The position numbers and the translations under genes are program-made. DNA of 64,000 bases, taken from NCBI GenBank assembly GCA_947683625.1, contig CANTUR010000278.1, positions 62,001-126,000 of the forward strand. Direction: 5' to 3'. Each line of letters opens with the position of its first letter. The first letter of the stretch is position 1. The stretch is from Mallotus nudiflorus. Lineage: Eukaryota > Streptophyta > Magnoliopsida > Malpighiales > Euphorbiaceae. Positions 35,425-45,245 of this stretch are shown piece after piece. The notes under the pieces are model-generated. The model had not been told where the DNA came from. It worked only from the letters and a program-made list of their open reading frames with translations, and searched no databases.

Positions 35425-35442
35425 TTCCCACAGACAACGCCA
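35425..35442 (-). other. Primer-binding site of Tat element 2
   Basis: The minus strand reads TGGCGTTGTCTGTGGGAA, close to the TGGCGCCGTCTGTGGGAA site standard in Tat/Retand-type elements. It lies 2 nt from the LTR end (TTATCA at 35445). Confidence 0.85.
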
Positions 35443-35444
35443 CT

Positions 35445-35780
35445 TGATAACTTATTTTTCGGAACTCTTGAGCTGATACCCATCAAGTGATTAATAGAGG
35501 AAAAGGTGAGAGGTGGGGAGGATCCCCATAAACCCTATAATGCCTAAGTCAGAATATATAAAAAGAGAAAGAAAAAGAACAACAAGAATATGGGAGAATA
35601 TATGAATGAGAATAAGGCATATAGGGTCCTATTTATAAGGATAGTGATGCTCAAACTTGAGAGGAGTAGGATTCCACTCTAAATGAGAGTCCTAAGACAA
35701 TTAGGAGAATGTTCCTTCTTTTTTGGGAGTCTCTTGATTTATGATCTTTTTCCTACTTGTCTTTGGACGTCCTTCCTTTT
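35445..35780 (-). repeat. 5' LTR of Tat element 2
   Basis: It directly precedes the primer-binding site and is homologous to 18691-19025. It contains CTATCCTTATAAATAGG (TATA-like) on the minus strand. Only the inner end (35445) is certain; the outer end is placed where similarity to the other copy stops, near the minus-strand GGACGTCCAAAG. Confidence 0.75.
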
Positions 35781-37081
35781 TGAGTAACCTGTATAGAAAA
35801 ATAAAGACCTTAATTAAACAATAATATATATGTGAGGTATCAGTTACTAAACTCTAGATGTAGGTCATTGTCATGCTATATGTTTTTGGTTGATTTGTGA
35901 ACCTATTGACTTGTTAAATGTAGTCCACTTCGCATGCATTTTAATTGTGTCAATTTACGTGATGTGACCTTGGCATTTTTGGAATTCTTGCCTTCATGCA
36001 AGGGTTGCATGCTAGAGAAAAATTTTTGAAATTAACTCTAACTAGATTCATGTTCACACCATGCTTTCAGTCAATCCAGTGCATGTAATCAATTCCTTTC
36101 ATTATTGTATATGAATTTCTCTATATATAAGTGTTACAAATAAACTTGTGTGTACGTAAAACTTTTCTATAAAGAATACTTATTGTTTTGTTATTTTTTA
36201 TATTTTATTAGTATGATAGATTGTTTTATATTTTTTTGCTGAGTAATCTAATATTTAGCTAAATAAGTTGTTCTTTGATTTTTATATGATTACTAAATGA
36301 CACCAGTTAAATTTTGAATTTTTAGTTGATGTGTTGAGTTGAGTAAGTTCTTTTTTTAATATTTATATGATTACTTAATAATATTAATTTGTTAAATTTG
36401 AAATTTGTTTACATGCAAAATTATTTTGATTTTTTTTTTTTGAAAGGAAAAATGATTTATATATAATATTTTTACATGGTTTTTTTGTACTTATTTATTT
36501 GGATGTCATTTTATTTTAATATGATCGTTGAACAACATTTGTTATGAAATAATGTTTGATATATTAAAAGATAATGGATATAGTTGTTTGTGTGTAAAAG
36601 ATAAAAATTATTTTATAAAAATTTATATTTATATTTTATATTTATAATATTAAGAATTAAAATAAGTAAATTTATTTTATCATTGTTGAAAATTTTAAAA
36701 AGTGACATTAGAGATAGAAAAGTATTAAATGATGTAAATATTAGAAATATGAAACTTCAAAAATTAAAAGAAAAATCATTTATTTTAGAGAATTACACTA
36801 ATGGAAAAATTGATGGAAGAATTAATTAATTTAATGAAAATAAAATTTAATAATGTTATAATGCATTTCTTAAAAATAAGGAATTGACTAATATATTTAA
36901 GTAAATTTTAAGAGGTTTACAATAATTTATTATGGGACCATATTGGAATTAGGATTTCAAAGAAACTTGGATGTTTATTTATTATAAAAGAAAAAACTAA
37001 TTTATGTTTATAAATGATACTTAGTACTATGCATAATTTTAAAAAACATAAATATATAATTTTCATATTTAATGAACATAA
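35781..37081. other. AT-rich stretch without a recognisable gene
   Basis: It contains CTCTATATATAAGTG near 36118 and generic AT-rich sequence. I see no coding, repeat ends or RNA gene. Confidence 0.4.
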
Positions 37082-37221
37082 TATAAGATGCTTCAGCTTG
37101 CTCGTCTGAGGATGAGTTAGTTCAACCATGGGGCAAGGCACATTAAGGGGATATGTTCAAATCCCCCCTCACCCCACCTCACTAAAGTGTGTGTGTCTAT
37201 ATATATGTATAAGATGCTTCA
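37082..37221 (+). mobile_element. tRNA-derived SINE-like element with 14-bp target duplication
   Basis: The body 37096-37207 (112 bp) is flanked by identical TATAAGATGCTTCA at 37082-37095 and 37208-37221. It begins GCTTGCTCGTCTGAGGATGA, has a B-box-like ATGTTCAAATCCCCCC about 60 bp in, and ends in a GTGTGTGTCTATATATATG tail. The A box is weak. Length, polymerase III box, simple tail and long duplication all fit a short plant SINE. Confidence 0.75.
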
Positions 37222-37324
37222 TATTAACTTCATTCAATCTTTTCTTTTCCTAGATAATTCTTGCTACAAAAAAAATGATCATTGTCCGTTTAAAAAAAAT
37301 CAAATAAATTAAAATATTCAAAAC

Positions 37325-37964
37325 TTATTTATTCATTTCTTTTTGTGGATATTGTTCTTTTATTTGTTTCAGAATTAATGTATGTTGAGTTTGAGAAGTT
37401 GATGATGATGATGCTATCTTTTCAATGTTTGTAATTATAGTAGTTACGTCATCAAAGAATATTTTAGTCACTTTGAAATTCAAGGTAGTTGGATCATATT
37501 CATCAGCAGACACTGTAATTTGAAAAACTTTTATTTGTCCAATTGATTGCATAAAAACTTATGAAATTGTCTCCAATTATTTTTTTTTATTCAACAACCA
37601 CATTAGATAATAATTTTGTAAATATATGTTTATATAATGTATATACCTACAAAGAAAATATATGTTTATATTATGTATTACTTTATTAATTTTGTAAAAT
37701 AATAAACTTATCATATGTCAAGAGACTTTTCAATGTATCATAATTACTACATTAAACTTGTGTGTTATAAGTTCTTATTCCTTTATGACATGCTGGGCAT
37801 GCTCTATAGCACCATCCATTTGATGCATTAATATCAATCACAATCGCTTTGCATGTAAAGTTAATCGCTTGACATGTAATATATTTTAGTATTTTATAAA
37901 ATATTTTATTTTTATTAGTAAATTTTTTATGAACTAACCTTTTCTTCATAAGCATCCACTTCAA
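37325..37964 (-). pseudogene. Replication protein A large-subunit-like (RPA1) C-terminal remnant
   Basis: Two exon-like pieces. The segment near 37900-37752 has CQAINFTCKAIVIDI, then NGWCYRACPACHKGI, the Cys-x2-Cys start of the RPA1 C-terminal zinc-binding OB fold. The segment 37552-37325 has MQSIGQIKVFQITVSADEYD, then FKVTKIFFDD, matching the last beta strands of that fold. RPA1 binds single-stranded DNA; plants have many diverged copies, some carried by transposons. The second Cys pair and the DNA-binding folds are absent, and no start or full splice set is visible. Likely a fragment. Confidence 0.55.
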
Positions 37965-38560
37965 ATAATTGTTGTATAGTTTTTCTTTTTCAATTCATTG
38001 GCTATATTTTTTGTTGTAGTTGATGCATTAGAGGAATTTGGAGGTGAAAGGCTTTTTCTTTCCATATGTGACTCATTGTAGACTAGTCTTAGTATAGGAA
38101 AAATGTAATCTATATTTCTTAAGGAAGTAGATGGTATAGCTAAGGTGGAATACCTAGGAGGCTGGGTTTTATAGGGCAAATTTATAACCTTTGGCAAATC
38201 CAAATTTAGATTTACCTAGTCATTTGTGTTGGTTTTATAAGAAAGGTTAATGATATAAGTAATTTAAGGAACTCTTCCTAGATCTATACTTAACGATGAT
38301 GAATCATCAGAAAATCTAGAACTAGTAGATCTTCTATCAAAGCTAATTTTAACCTTACCATCTTGGTATAGGGTTACTTGTTTTATTTGGTTATTTAGTT
38401 AGGAACGACTAGTTTTTCTAGCTCTAGTTGAATAACTCCTTCAAGAATCCAATCTTCTACAAGGGTTATTTCTTTCTACTAGATAGGTTTTGGTAAAACT
38501 ATATTGTACTTGGTGATATTGGTTTAGATTAATAGTGTTTCTCATTTTCTACTTTTGAAA
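37961..38560 (-). pseudogene. Possible endogenous pararetrovirus (Caulimoviridae) fragment
   Basis: One minus-strand frame, broken by several stops, contains a YQDG...FDRR...SRFS-type motif around 38390-38310 and a following PP-RYS segment near 38160-38130. This pattern recalls the region after the movement protein in petuvirus- or florendovirus-like endogenous viruses. No coat protein, protease or reverse transcriptase of that family was found, so it is at most a small decayed piece. The family call is tentative. Confidence 0.3.
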
Positions 38561-39070
38561 TTAGTGTTTTTGAATTGAAAGCATGTATTATAATGAAAAT
38601 GGAATAAAAGACTCAAAAAATTAATGAAACTAGAATAAAATGTTAAATCATGTCATAATTATGGGAATCAACTTTCCTAACACAAAAATTTCATGCTAAT
38701 GCTCTACTCGCAACTCCAAAAATCAAAGAAGAGCATTATGCAACAATTGCTCCAGTCAAGAACCATCATTCTTCCTCAAAAAATTCCAAAGCATCTATCT
38801 TCAAGACTTAGAACCTTTAGTGGACTTGGGCAATGATAATGAAGATGAATGCTTTATTTTATTTTATTTTTTTTTGTTTTTTGTTTTCCATAAAACAGCT
38901 ATAAAAAAGGTTCAATGGACTAAAATCCTTATAATTTTTGTAAACATATGATTACATAAGCTTGATGGGTTGAAAATTTAAAAGGACAACCCATGGAATA
39001 GTTAGGGACTTAAAACAAATTTAATTCTAGTAATTTTTCTTTTGCAGAAATTTAAGAGATTCTGGTAGAA
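38561..39070. other. Unassigned stretch left of the third solo LTR
   Basis: The plus strand has an open-looking segment (FHANALLATPKIKEEHYATI, about 38680-38750) with no family recognised. The last bases read in frame into 42177 once the solo LTR is removed. Otherwise AT-rich. Confidence 0.35.
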
Positions 39071-39075
39071 TTAAC

Positions 39076-41038
39076 TATAATAACTCTTTTATTTTAATTA
39101 TTAAAAATTTTATATTGAGATATGCAGTATTAATAATATGTTAAATTTACATATATTATATCATGATTATTTTATGTGATTTAATTGAACTCTAGTGTTA
39201 GTGTTTATTTTATTTTATAATAGTATTAATTCATTGTATTTATATATTTTAATATATCTTTGAGGAATTATTTAAGAGTGCTTATTCATTTTAATTATTA
39301 TTGTTCGTAGTAGTATTATTATTTTTATATGTGTTAGTGTGTTGTTAAATATATATATGTATATATATTAAAGTAGGTATATATATATATATAAGTTTTT
39401 TTTTCTTTAGGTCAACCCTTCCCTTCTTTCTTTTTCTTTTTCTTTTTCTTTTTCTTCTTCTTTTCTTCCTTACTTCCGGTTTGCAGCAACGCCACCCACA
39501 CCATAGAGACACCTCCAACCGCCACTGACCACCACCGAAGTTCACTGTCACCCCCTCCCTCTCCCCTCTTCCTTCTGCCATTGCCAGGACACCTCTAAGC
39601 CGCCAAAAATCGAGAAGAAACACCTAATGCTACAGTAACTCCGGCGTGATTCCAATGGTTTTAGCTCATGATTCCAGACTCATTCAACTCCTCTTGACAC
39701 GAGCTAGACATTTCTCAACTCGTTTCAAGCTTAGGACGTATGGTTAGTTAGTTATCTTCAAGTTTTAGTTTATGCCATTTAGGGTTTTTATTTGATTTTT
39801 TTTAGATTGATTTTGAATGATTTATGATAATTTCTTTAAGAAATGTTGTTATATACATCTTTAGCTTCTTAAATATATTTTTAGTTTTTTTTTTTGAATT
39901 TATTTAATTTATGTATATGAATTGTATTTTTGGTAATTAAAATGAAATTTTTATTAATTATGTGTTTTATATGTTTTGTATAGAAATTATGTTAAAATAG
40001 TATAGTTAATTTAAATTATTAGTTTTAGAAGTGAGAAAATAATTTTTACTAATTTTGAGTAATTTTAGGAAAATATTTAGTATTATGTAATTTTTTGTTT
40101 AATTGGTAAACTTTGTAGTTTTATTGAAATTATTGTTAATTAGTATATTTTAAATGATTTTGAAATAATAAATAGTATTAAAGTAATTTTTATGAATTAT
40201 TGACTATTTTTAACTAATTAATAATAGTTTCTGGAAATATATTCAAATAATAGTTTTATTTATTATTTTTGTCATTAAATGAGTTTTTAACTATTTTTAT
40301 TAAATATTTAATCAATTTAGATAATTTAGTTATAAATTTTACTATTTGACATTGAGTATTTGAAAAATGGATTTTTATTAATATTGTATAATTTATTTGA
40401 GATTTTATTTAGTTAATGTGGAAATATTATATTTAATATTTTTTTGTTATTTAAATAAAGCATATTGAGGTACTTTCTTGATTTTATGGATTTTAATGAT
40501 TTTTAATATGTTATTATTAAATTAATTATCGTTGGTGAATTGTGTTTCTCGGTTGGAAAATTTCATAGTTAGGGGTCCCAACCTAAGAAGTTGTGTAATT
40601 GAATATTTTTGAAGTGTTTTTGCTTGCAAGATCAGCTCTATTTTTAGTAGAGAGACATCCGTTTTACTGGGGAGACTCTGTCGAATTCTCATAAAACGTG
40701 ACGTCGGGTCGATCCTGAGTTTTTGGTTTTGTGGTTGAGTTGTGTCTAGATCGAGTCTTCTTTCAAAATTCTTAGAAGCGTAAATTAGGTATTCAATTAT
40801 GATATTGTTATTATTATTTATTTTCTATAGTTACACCGAGATCGAGACCTATCAGATTAGATCCATCGAGTTTATTTGGAGGAGCGCAAACCTGTGAGTT
40901 GTAATTTTATATATGCATTGCATATAGGATACCTGATTATGAGCATCCATGTTTCAATACTGTGTGTTTAAACATGAATTATTTTATTAAATGATTTAGT
41001 ATATTTTGGTATAATTTTAGTATATCTTTGGTATATTT

Positions 41039-41082
<44 letters not shown>

Positions 41083-42176
41083 GACATATATGTTAGGTAT
41101 ATTCTTAATATATACTTGGTATATTTTTGGTACATTTTGTTATATACGTGGCATATATATATTTGAAATATTTTTAGTATATAATTCGTATATTTCTAGT
41201 ATATGTTTGGCATATAAATAGTATATTCTTTTAAAATGAATGTCATTTGTGTTTTAATTATGCATTTTATTATTTTCCATAAATATATGATTTATTGAAG
41301 GACATCAATAGAACATACTACCTAGTGGGCTGCACTAGAACTGTGTACGTATCAGTTCGTTAGACTTTAGGGTTGATATTATGAAATCATTTGAGGTAAA
41401 ATTTGATTATTTTATTATAAAGAATTTTAGTGAGTGAGTAGTGTGATTGCGAGAGCTCGGTTGACCTAGTGTCTCGGGACCAATCACACTGATAATGAGA
41501 CTGCGAGAGCTCGGTTGACTTAGTGTCTCGATGTCTATCTACTGTCGAAATACAAAATGAGAGAATTACTTTGGAATTAAGTAAACATGTATGGCTAGTG
41601 AGTTTTATTATTGAGGTTGCGGATATTTTAGGATCCTATTTCATCCTTCACTTAAATAACTTTTTCTACGTTTATTATATATATATATGTGGATTTTAGC
41701 ATCTGTGTGAAATGTGTGTATATTATTATACTGATGCTTGATTGTAGATGACATTAGATTGCATGTATATATATTATAATAATTCACTCGGTGAGATCTG
41801 ACCCTTTAATATTTTTTTTTACAGGATCTTCTTCTTTTTCAGACCTCCCCAATAGTACTTTACGATGGTCTTCTTCAGCCCCGGCTAGTTTATATAAATT
41901 TTATATCTGAATTCTTGTTGTATTCTAGAAACTACGGTAGTAGTGTTATTATAATAGTTGTGTTGTTTTTATTAGAGATTGTATTCTAATCTTATATGAA
42001 GATATTTATTATGATATGATATAAGATTTATTTTTATATTGATTAAAATTTTAATTCTGGTGTATTTTATTTATTTCTTGCATGCGTTTTATTTTTAAGG
42101 CTTGTTATGAGTTTCAGATTCAAAAGAATTTTCATTCCCTAACACCAATCATAATTTCCCAGTTTAGGTTGTGACA
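39076..42176 (+). mobile_element. Solo LTR of the Tekay/Del-like family, diverged, TSD TTAAC
   Basis: A 3101-bp LTR. It starts TATAATAACTC (decayed TG) and ends GTTGTGACA, with perfect TTAAC at 39071-39075 and 42177-42181. Colinear landmarks shared with the 52152 and 59121 LTRs are GATATGCAGTATTAATAAT near the start, an AT run then TTC-rich leader with a GC-rich part (39400-39640), TCTCATAAAACGTGA (40690), hairpin modules (41441-41536) and TTTTTTTTTACAG at 41810-41824. It is the most diverged of the family here, so probably the oldest insertion. Confidence 0.9.
41441..41536 (+). repeat. Two hairpin modules in the third solo LTR
   Basis: Module A has GTGTGATTG (41441-41449) pairing perfectly with CAATCACAC (41481-41489), enclosing CGAGAGCTCGG...GTCTCGGG. 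Module B has AGAC/GTCT (41498-41501 and 41533-41536) enclosing CGAGA/TCTCG. The arms differ from those in the other LTRs, while the inner CTCGGTTGA is shared. Confidence 0.75.
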
Positions 42177-42181
42177 TTAAC

Positions 42182-42330
42182 CCATGTGACTCCTAATGAA
42201 ATATGGGATGTTCTTAGGCAACCATCAAGAAAACATAACTTCAAAGTTTGGTACACTTCCCCACCATCTACTAGTATTCCAATGGAATCAATTATTTCAT
42301 TCACATATGGCTAAAATTTCCATTTTGAAG
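42182..42330 (+). other. Short coding-like stretch interrupted by the third solo LTR
   Basis: Joining 39071 (TTAAC) to 42182 gives an open plus-strand frame EILVELTHVTPNEIWDVLRQ, then PSRKHNFKVWYTSPPSTSIP and MESIISFTYG, before a stop. A splice-acceptor-like TTTTGCAG precedes it at about 39043. I do not recognise the family. It may be an exon or a decayed transposon segment. Confidence 0.35.
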
Positions 42331-42436
42331 ACCTGCTTGTGAGGGCTCATAAAACAAAACACATGAACAAAGGATAAGCGTGGTAGGAAAACTACTATTC
42401 ATAATTAGTAAAATCCAAGACCACTTACTGAAAATT

Positions 42437-42853
42437 CCCATTTGGAAGAATGGCAAGATAAGATAAGGCTACTCATAGTAAAAGACCAAAATAGGATTTT
42501 ATGATTGTTGCATCCATATTCCTCCACTATACCCTTAAGGTGTCTATAAATATGAGGTTCATTTTCTCTAAAGACAAAACATCTCTTAGGCTAGAAAACC
42601 TGCATGAAATTCTCTCTCCTCTAATGAGCTAAGAGTTGTATTGCTCCCATTTTGCAGAATGGCAAGATAAGATAAGGCTACTCATAGTAAAAGACCAAAA
42701 TAGGATTTTATGATTGTTGCATCCATATTCCTCCACTATACCCTTAAGGTGTCTATAAATATGAGGTTCATTTTCTCTAAAGATAAAACATTTCTTAGGC
42801 TAGAAAACCTGCATGAAATTCTCTCTCCTATAATGAGCTAAAAGTTGTATTGC
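42437..42853 (+). repeat. 209-bp tandem duplication carrying a TATA-like promoter element
   Basis: Copy 1 (about 42437-42645) and copy 2 (about 42646-42853) are nearly identical: GAATGGCAAGATAAGATAAGG begins at 42448 and 42657. Each contains GTGTCTATAAATATGAGG and ends GAGTTGTATTGCT or AAAGTTGTATTGCT. It looks like duplicated LTR promoter sequence; a few substitutions separate the copies. Confidence 0.9.
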
Positions 42854-43157
42854 TAAAATCCCAACAACGTGTAAAACCTTCACTAAACCTTGCTTGACTG
42901 CTGGCTGTAAATGAATTTGTAAAACTCACAAGCCTTTAGTAAGACTTCTTTATTATGAATTTTCTTTTGTTAATCTAATTTTTTGATTTAATTTTAGATA
43001 TAATATTTAAGTAGTAGAAGATATGTTATGTGCTTGCTTCTAACTGAGATCCTCCGCACCAAAAACTTTGTAAAATTCATTATTTATTTATATTTATTCT
43101 CTTCTTTGTGTTTTCTTGCTGCTACTGTGTTATACCCCTTTGGTCCTTGTATTGTGT

Positions 43158-43520
43158 CTAAGGAGAAGGCACTTGAACTGTGCACATGTGGCTAAAAGTT
43201 GTAAAGTAGATTATTATGCCTGATTGGATGGAATATCCTTTTAAGCTGAAAGGGTATCAAAGCCTACAATGTATCCTTAAGGTTGACAGTTCGAGTTCTC
43301 GTTGCTCCTAGATGCCTGCATGAATTTCCAGCAGTTGGCCAAGTACTTGTGAGCCTAGGTGCATGGGTCCCACCAATTAAGGGTCTCCCAAGAATCCCAA
43401 TGTGGGGTTGGGGAATACACTTGAACTATACACACGTGGCTAAGAAATATAAAGTATGTAGATTTTTAGACCTAATTGAACGAGATATCATTTTCAACTC
43501 AAATGGTATCAAAGTCGAGC
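43158..43520 (+). mobile_element. TRIM-like pair of short direct repeats with Met-type primer sites
   Basis: Two diverged repeats of about 110 bp (43158-43268 and 43408-43518) share CACTTGAACTGTGCACATGT or CACTTGAACTATACACACGT, then GGCTAA, and end with GGTATCAAAGCC or TGGTATCAAAGTC, close to the initiator-Met primer site TGGTATCAGAGC. About 140 bp without coding potential separate them. The size and primer site fit a terminal-repeat retrotransposon in miniature, but clean LTR ends and a target duplication were not found. Confidence 0.45.
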
Positions 43521-43528
43521 CTTCCAGT

Positions 43529-43530
<2 letters not shown>

Positions 43531-43570
<40 letters not shown>
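43531..43570. repeat. AT dinucleotide microsatellite
   Basis: About 20 uninterrupted AT units after the TRIM-like repeat. Confidence 0.95.
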
Positions 43571-43572
<2 letters not shown>

Positions 43573-43660
43573 CATAATTATTTTATAAGGGGGCAATTAT
43601 ACATTTATAATTATAAGGTTAATTTTAAATTTTTATAATGCTTTGATATAAAATATATTT

Positions 43661-44191
43661 TTTCCAACGTACCTTCTCTATAATTCCCACTATGATCTAA
43701 TTAATTAATATTCGAAGGAAAAGAAGATGGAAAGAGAAAAAAGTAATATTCACTTTTAGAAAACGTTAGAAAAATAAATCACTAGCCAAATAGTCTTACC
43801 AAATACAAATAATAATATATCATGCACTTTGTTCTCGGTGATAATTTATCAAATGTAATAGTTCCCAAGATATATATATATATATATATATATATGCCAA
43901 CCTACCTTCTTTACAATTTCCACTATAATCTAGGTTTTTTTAACAATTAAATGAATTGATTGATTTTCAACGCCACGAAAGAAGAGAAAAAAAAAATGAT
44001 TAAATCCCACTATCATGTTATCTAGTTTATTAATCTTGTGTTAAAAAAAAAAAAAAAAGTAAAATGCACTTTTAGAAAACGTTAGAAAAAGAGACCACTA
44101 TCCAAATAGTCTTACCAAATGCAAATAATACTGTCCTTTGTTCTATATGATAATTGATCAAATGTAATAGTTGAGAAGTATATGTAATCTC

Positions 44192-44222
<31 letters not shown>
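43661..44222. repeat. Imperfect tandem duplication with AT runs
   Basis: Unit 1 (43661-43896) and unit 2 (43898-44222) both run from CCAACNTACCTTCT through TTTTAGAAAACGTTAGAAAA, CCAAATAGTCTTACCAAAT and TCAAATGTAATAGTT to an AT microsatellite. Unit 2 carries extra A-rich sequence. Confidence 0.8.
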
Positions 44223-44227
<5 letters not shown>

Positions 44228-44238
44228 CACTAAGGCAT

Positions 44239-44515
44239 ACTCCGTTTGTTTGTGAAAAATATTTTAATTTTGTTGCAACACTAAAAAATAATAAATGATA
44301 ATAGAATGTATTGAAAAATAAAAACGAATGTAATAAATGAAGAGAGAATAAATATTGGAAAAGGTATTGGAAAATGATATAAAATGAGAGATAATTTTTC
44401 CTTATTTTGAAGTTATTTTCCTTTAACTAATAATTTATTTTCTTTTATAGTCCAAACATTGGAAAATAAGGAAAAATATTTTCCAAAAAAAATATTTTCC
44501 ACAAACAAATGAAGT
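44239..44515. mobile_element. MITE with ACTCCGTTTGTTTGTG inverted ends
   Basis: The left ACTCCGTTTGTTTGTGAAAA and the inverted right ACTTCATTTGTTTGTGGAAA bound 277 bp of AT-rich noncoding DNA with further TTTTCC/GGAAAA dyads. This end sequence is common among plant MITEs. It is nested in the long-inverted-repeat element. Confidence 0.7.
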
Positions 44516-45245
44516 CTAAAATTGTAATATGTTCTCAAAAGAAATTTAAGTGATAAAATATTTAGACATCCTATTAAGAAGAGTTGAATTTGAACCCTCT
44601 TTATAGTGTTGAAAATTTAACCATTTCTACTGGTTGTTTAGAAAAAAAAAAAAAGCAAAGTTACAATATAAAATTTTAATAAATATTTCTTTTATATATA
44701 TTGTTTATGTAGACGATGACATTAGCATCCACATCAGCCATGTCACCAAGTCAATGTCTACATCGGTATAGTTAAAATTGCTAACGACATAATACACAAG
44801 GTACTGAAGTGTCATAAAAAAAAATTACAAAGTTTGAAGTAAAAAAATGTTAAACTACTAGGTACTTTTTATATTTATTCCAAAAATAAAATATCTTTAA
44901 TAAACAAAGTTAAAACTTTATAAAAATATTTGAAATTTAATTTTTAAATTCGTTTTAAAAGCAGTAAAATTAGTATTTAAAATCATTTAATTGCTCAATT
45001 ATCAGAAGCACCAAAAGGACAATATATATAAATAGATTGGTAAGTTTGTGTTGGCTGACGGGTTTCTTTTTCTAAAGTTTTCTAGAAGTTGATGTGGTTT
45101 TCCTTTAATGTTTCTTTCTATCTTCTTTTCCTTCAAACATTAATTAACAAGATCATGTTGGAATTTTAGAGAAGGCACGTTGGAGAAAAAGCTTATTTTA
45201 ATATCGAAATATTATAAAATTTAGAATTAATCTTATTATAAAATA

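Larger units (their letters stand above)
43595..45245. mobile_element. Composite DNA element with long inverted ends
   Basis: The left arm (about 43600-43790) and right arm (about 45060-45240, inverted) share TCCAACGTACCTTCTCTATA or TCCAACGTGCCTTCTCTAAA, GAAGGAAAAGAAGAT and TTTTAGAAAACGTTAGAAAA, extending outward through a GATATTAAAATA-like stretch. The total is about 1.65 kb with no coding. The left arm is duplicated internally (43898-44222) and a separate MITE sits inside. Target duplication was not resolved. Confidence 0.5.

Noticed and set aside
39345..39623. Minus-strand frame rich in Arg/Lys
   Set aside because: Reverse translation of the TTC-rich leader of the third solo LTR.
42437..42853. 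Two-unit repeat considered as a CRISPR-like or satellite array
   Set aside because: Only two long, adjacent, near-identical copies without spacers: a simple tandem duplication in plant DNA.
43158..43520. Cassandra-type TRIM with 5S rRNA promoter
   Set aside because: No 5S internal promoter sequence is visible in the repeats.
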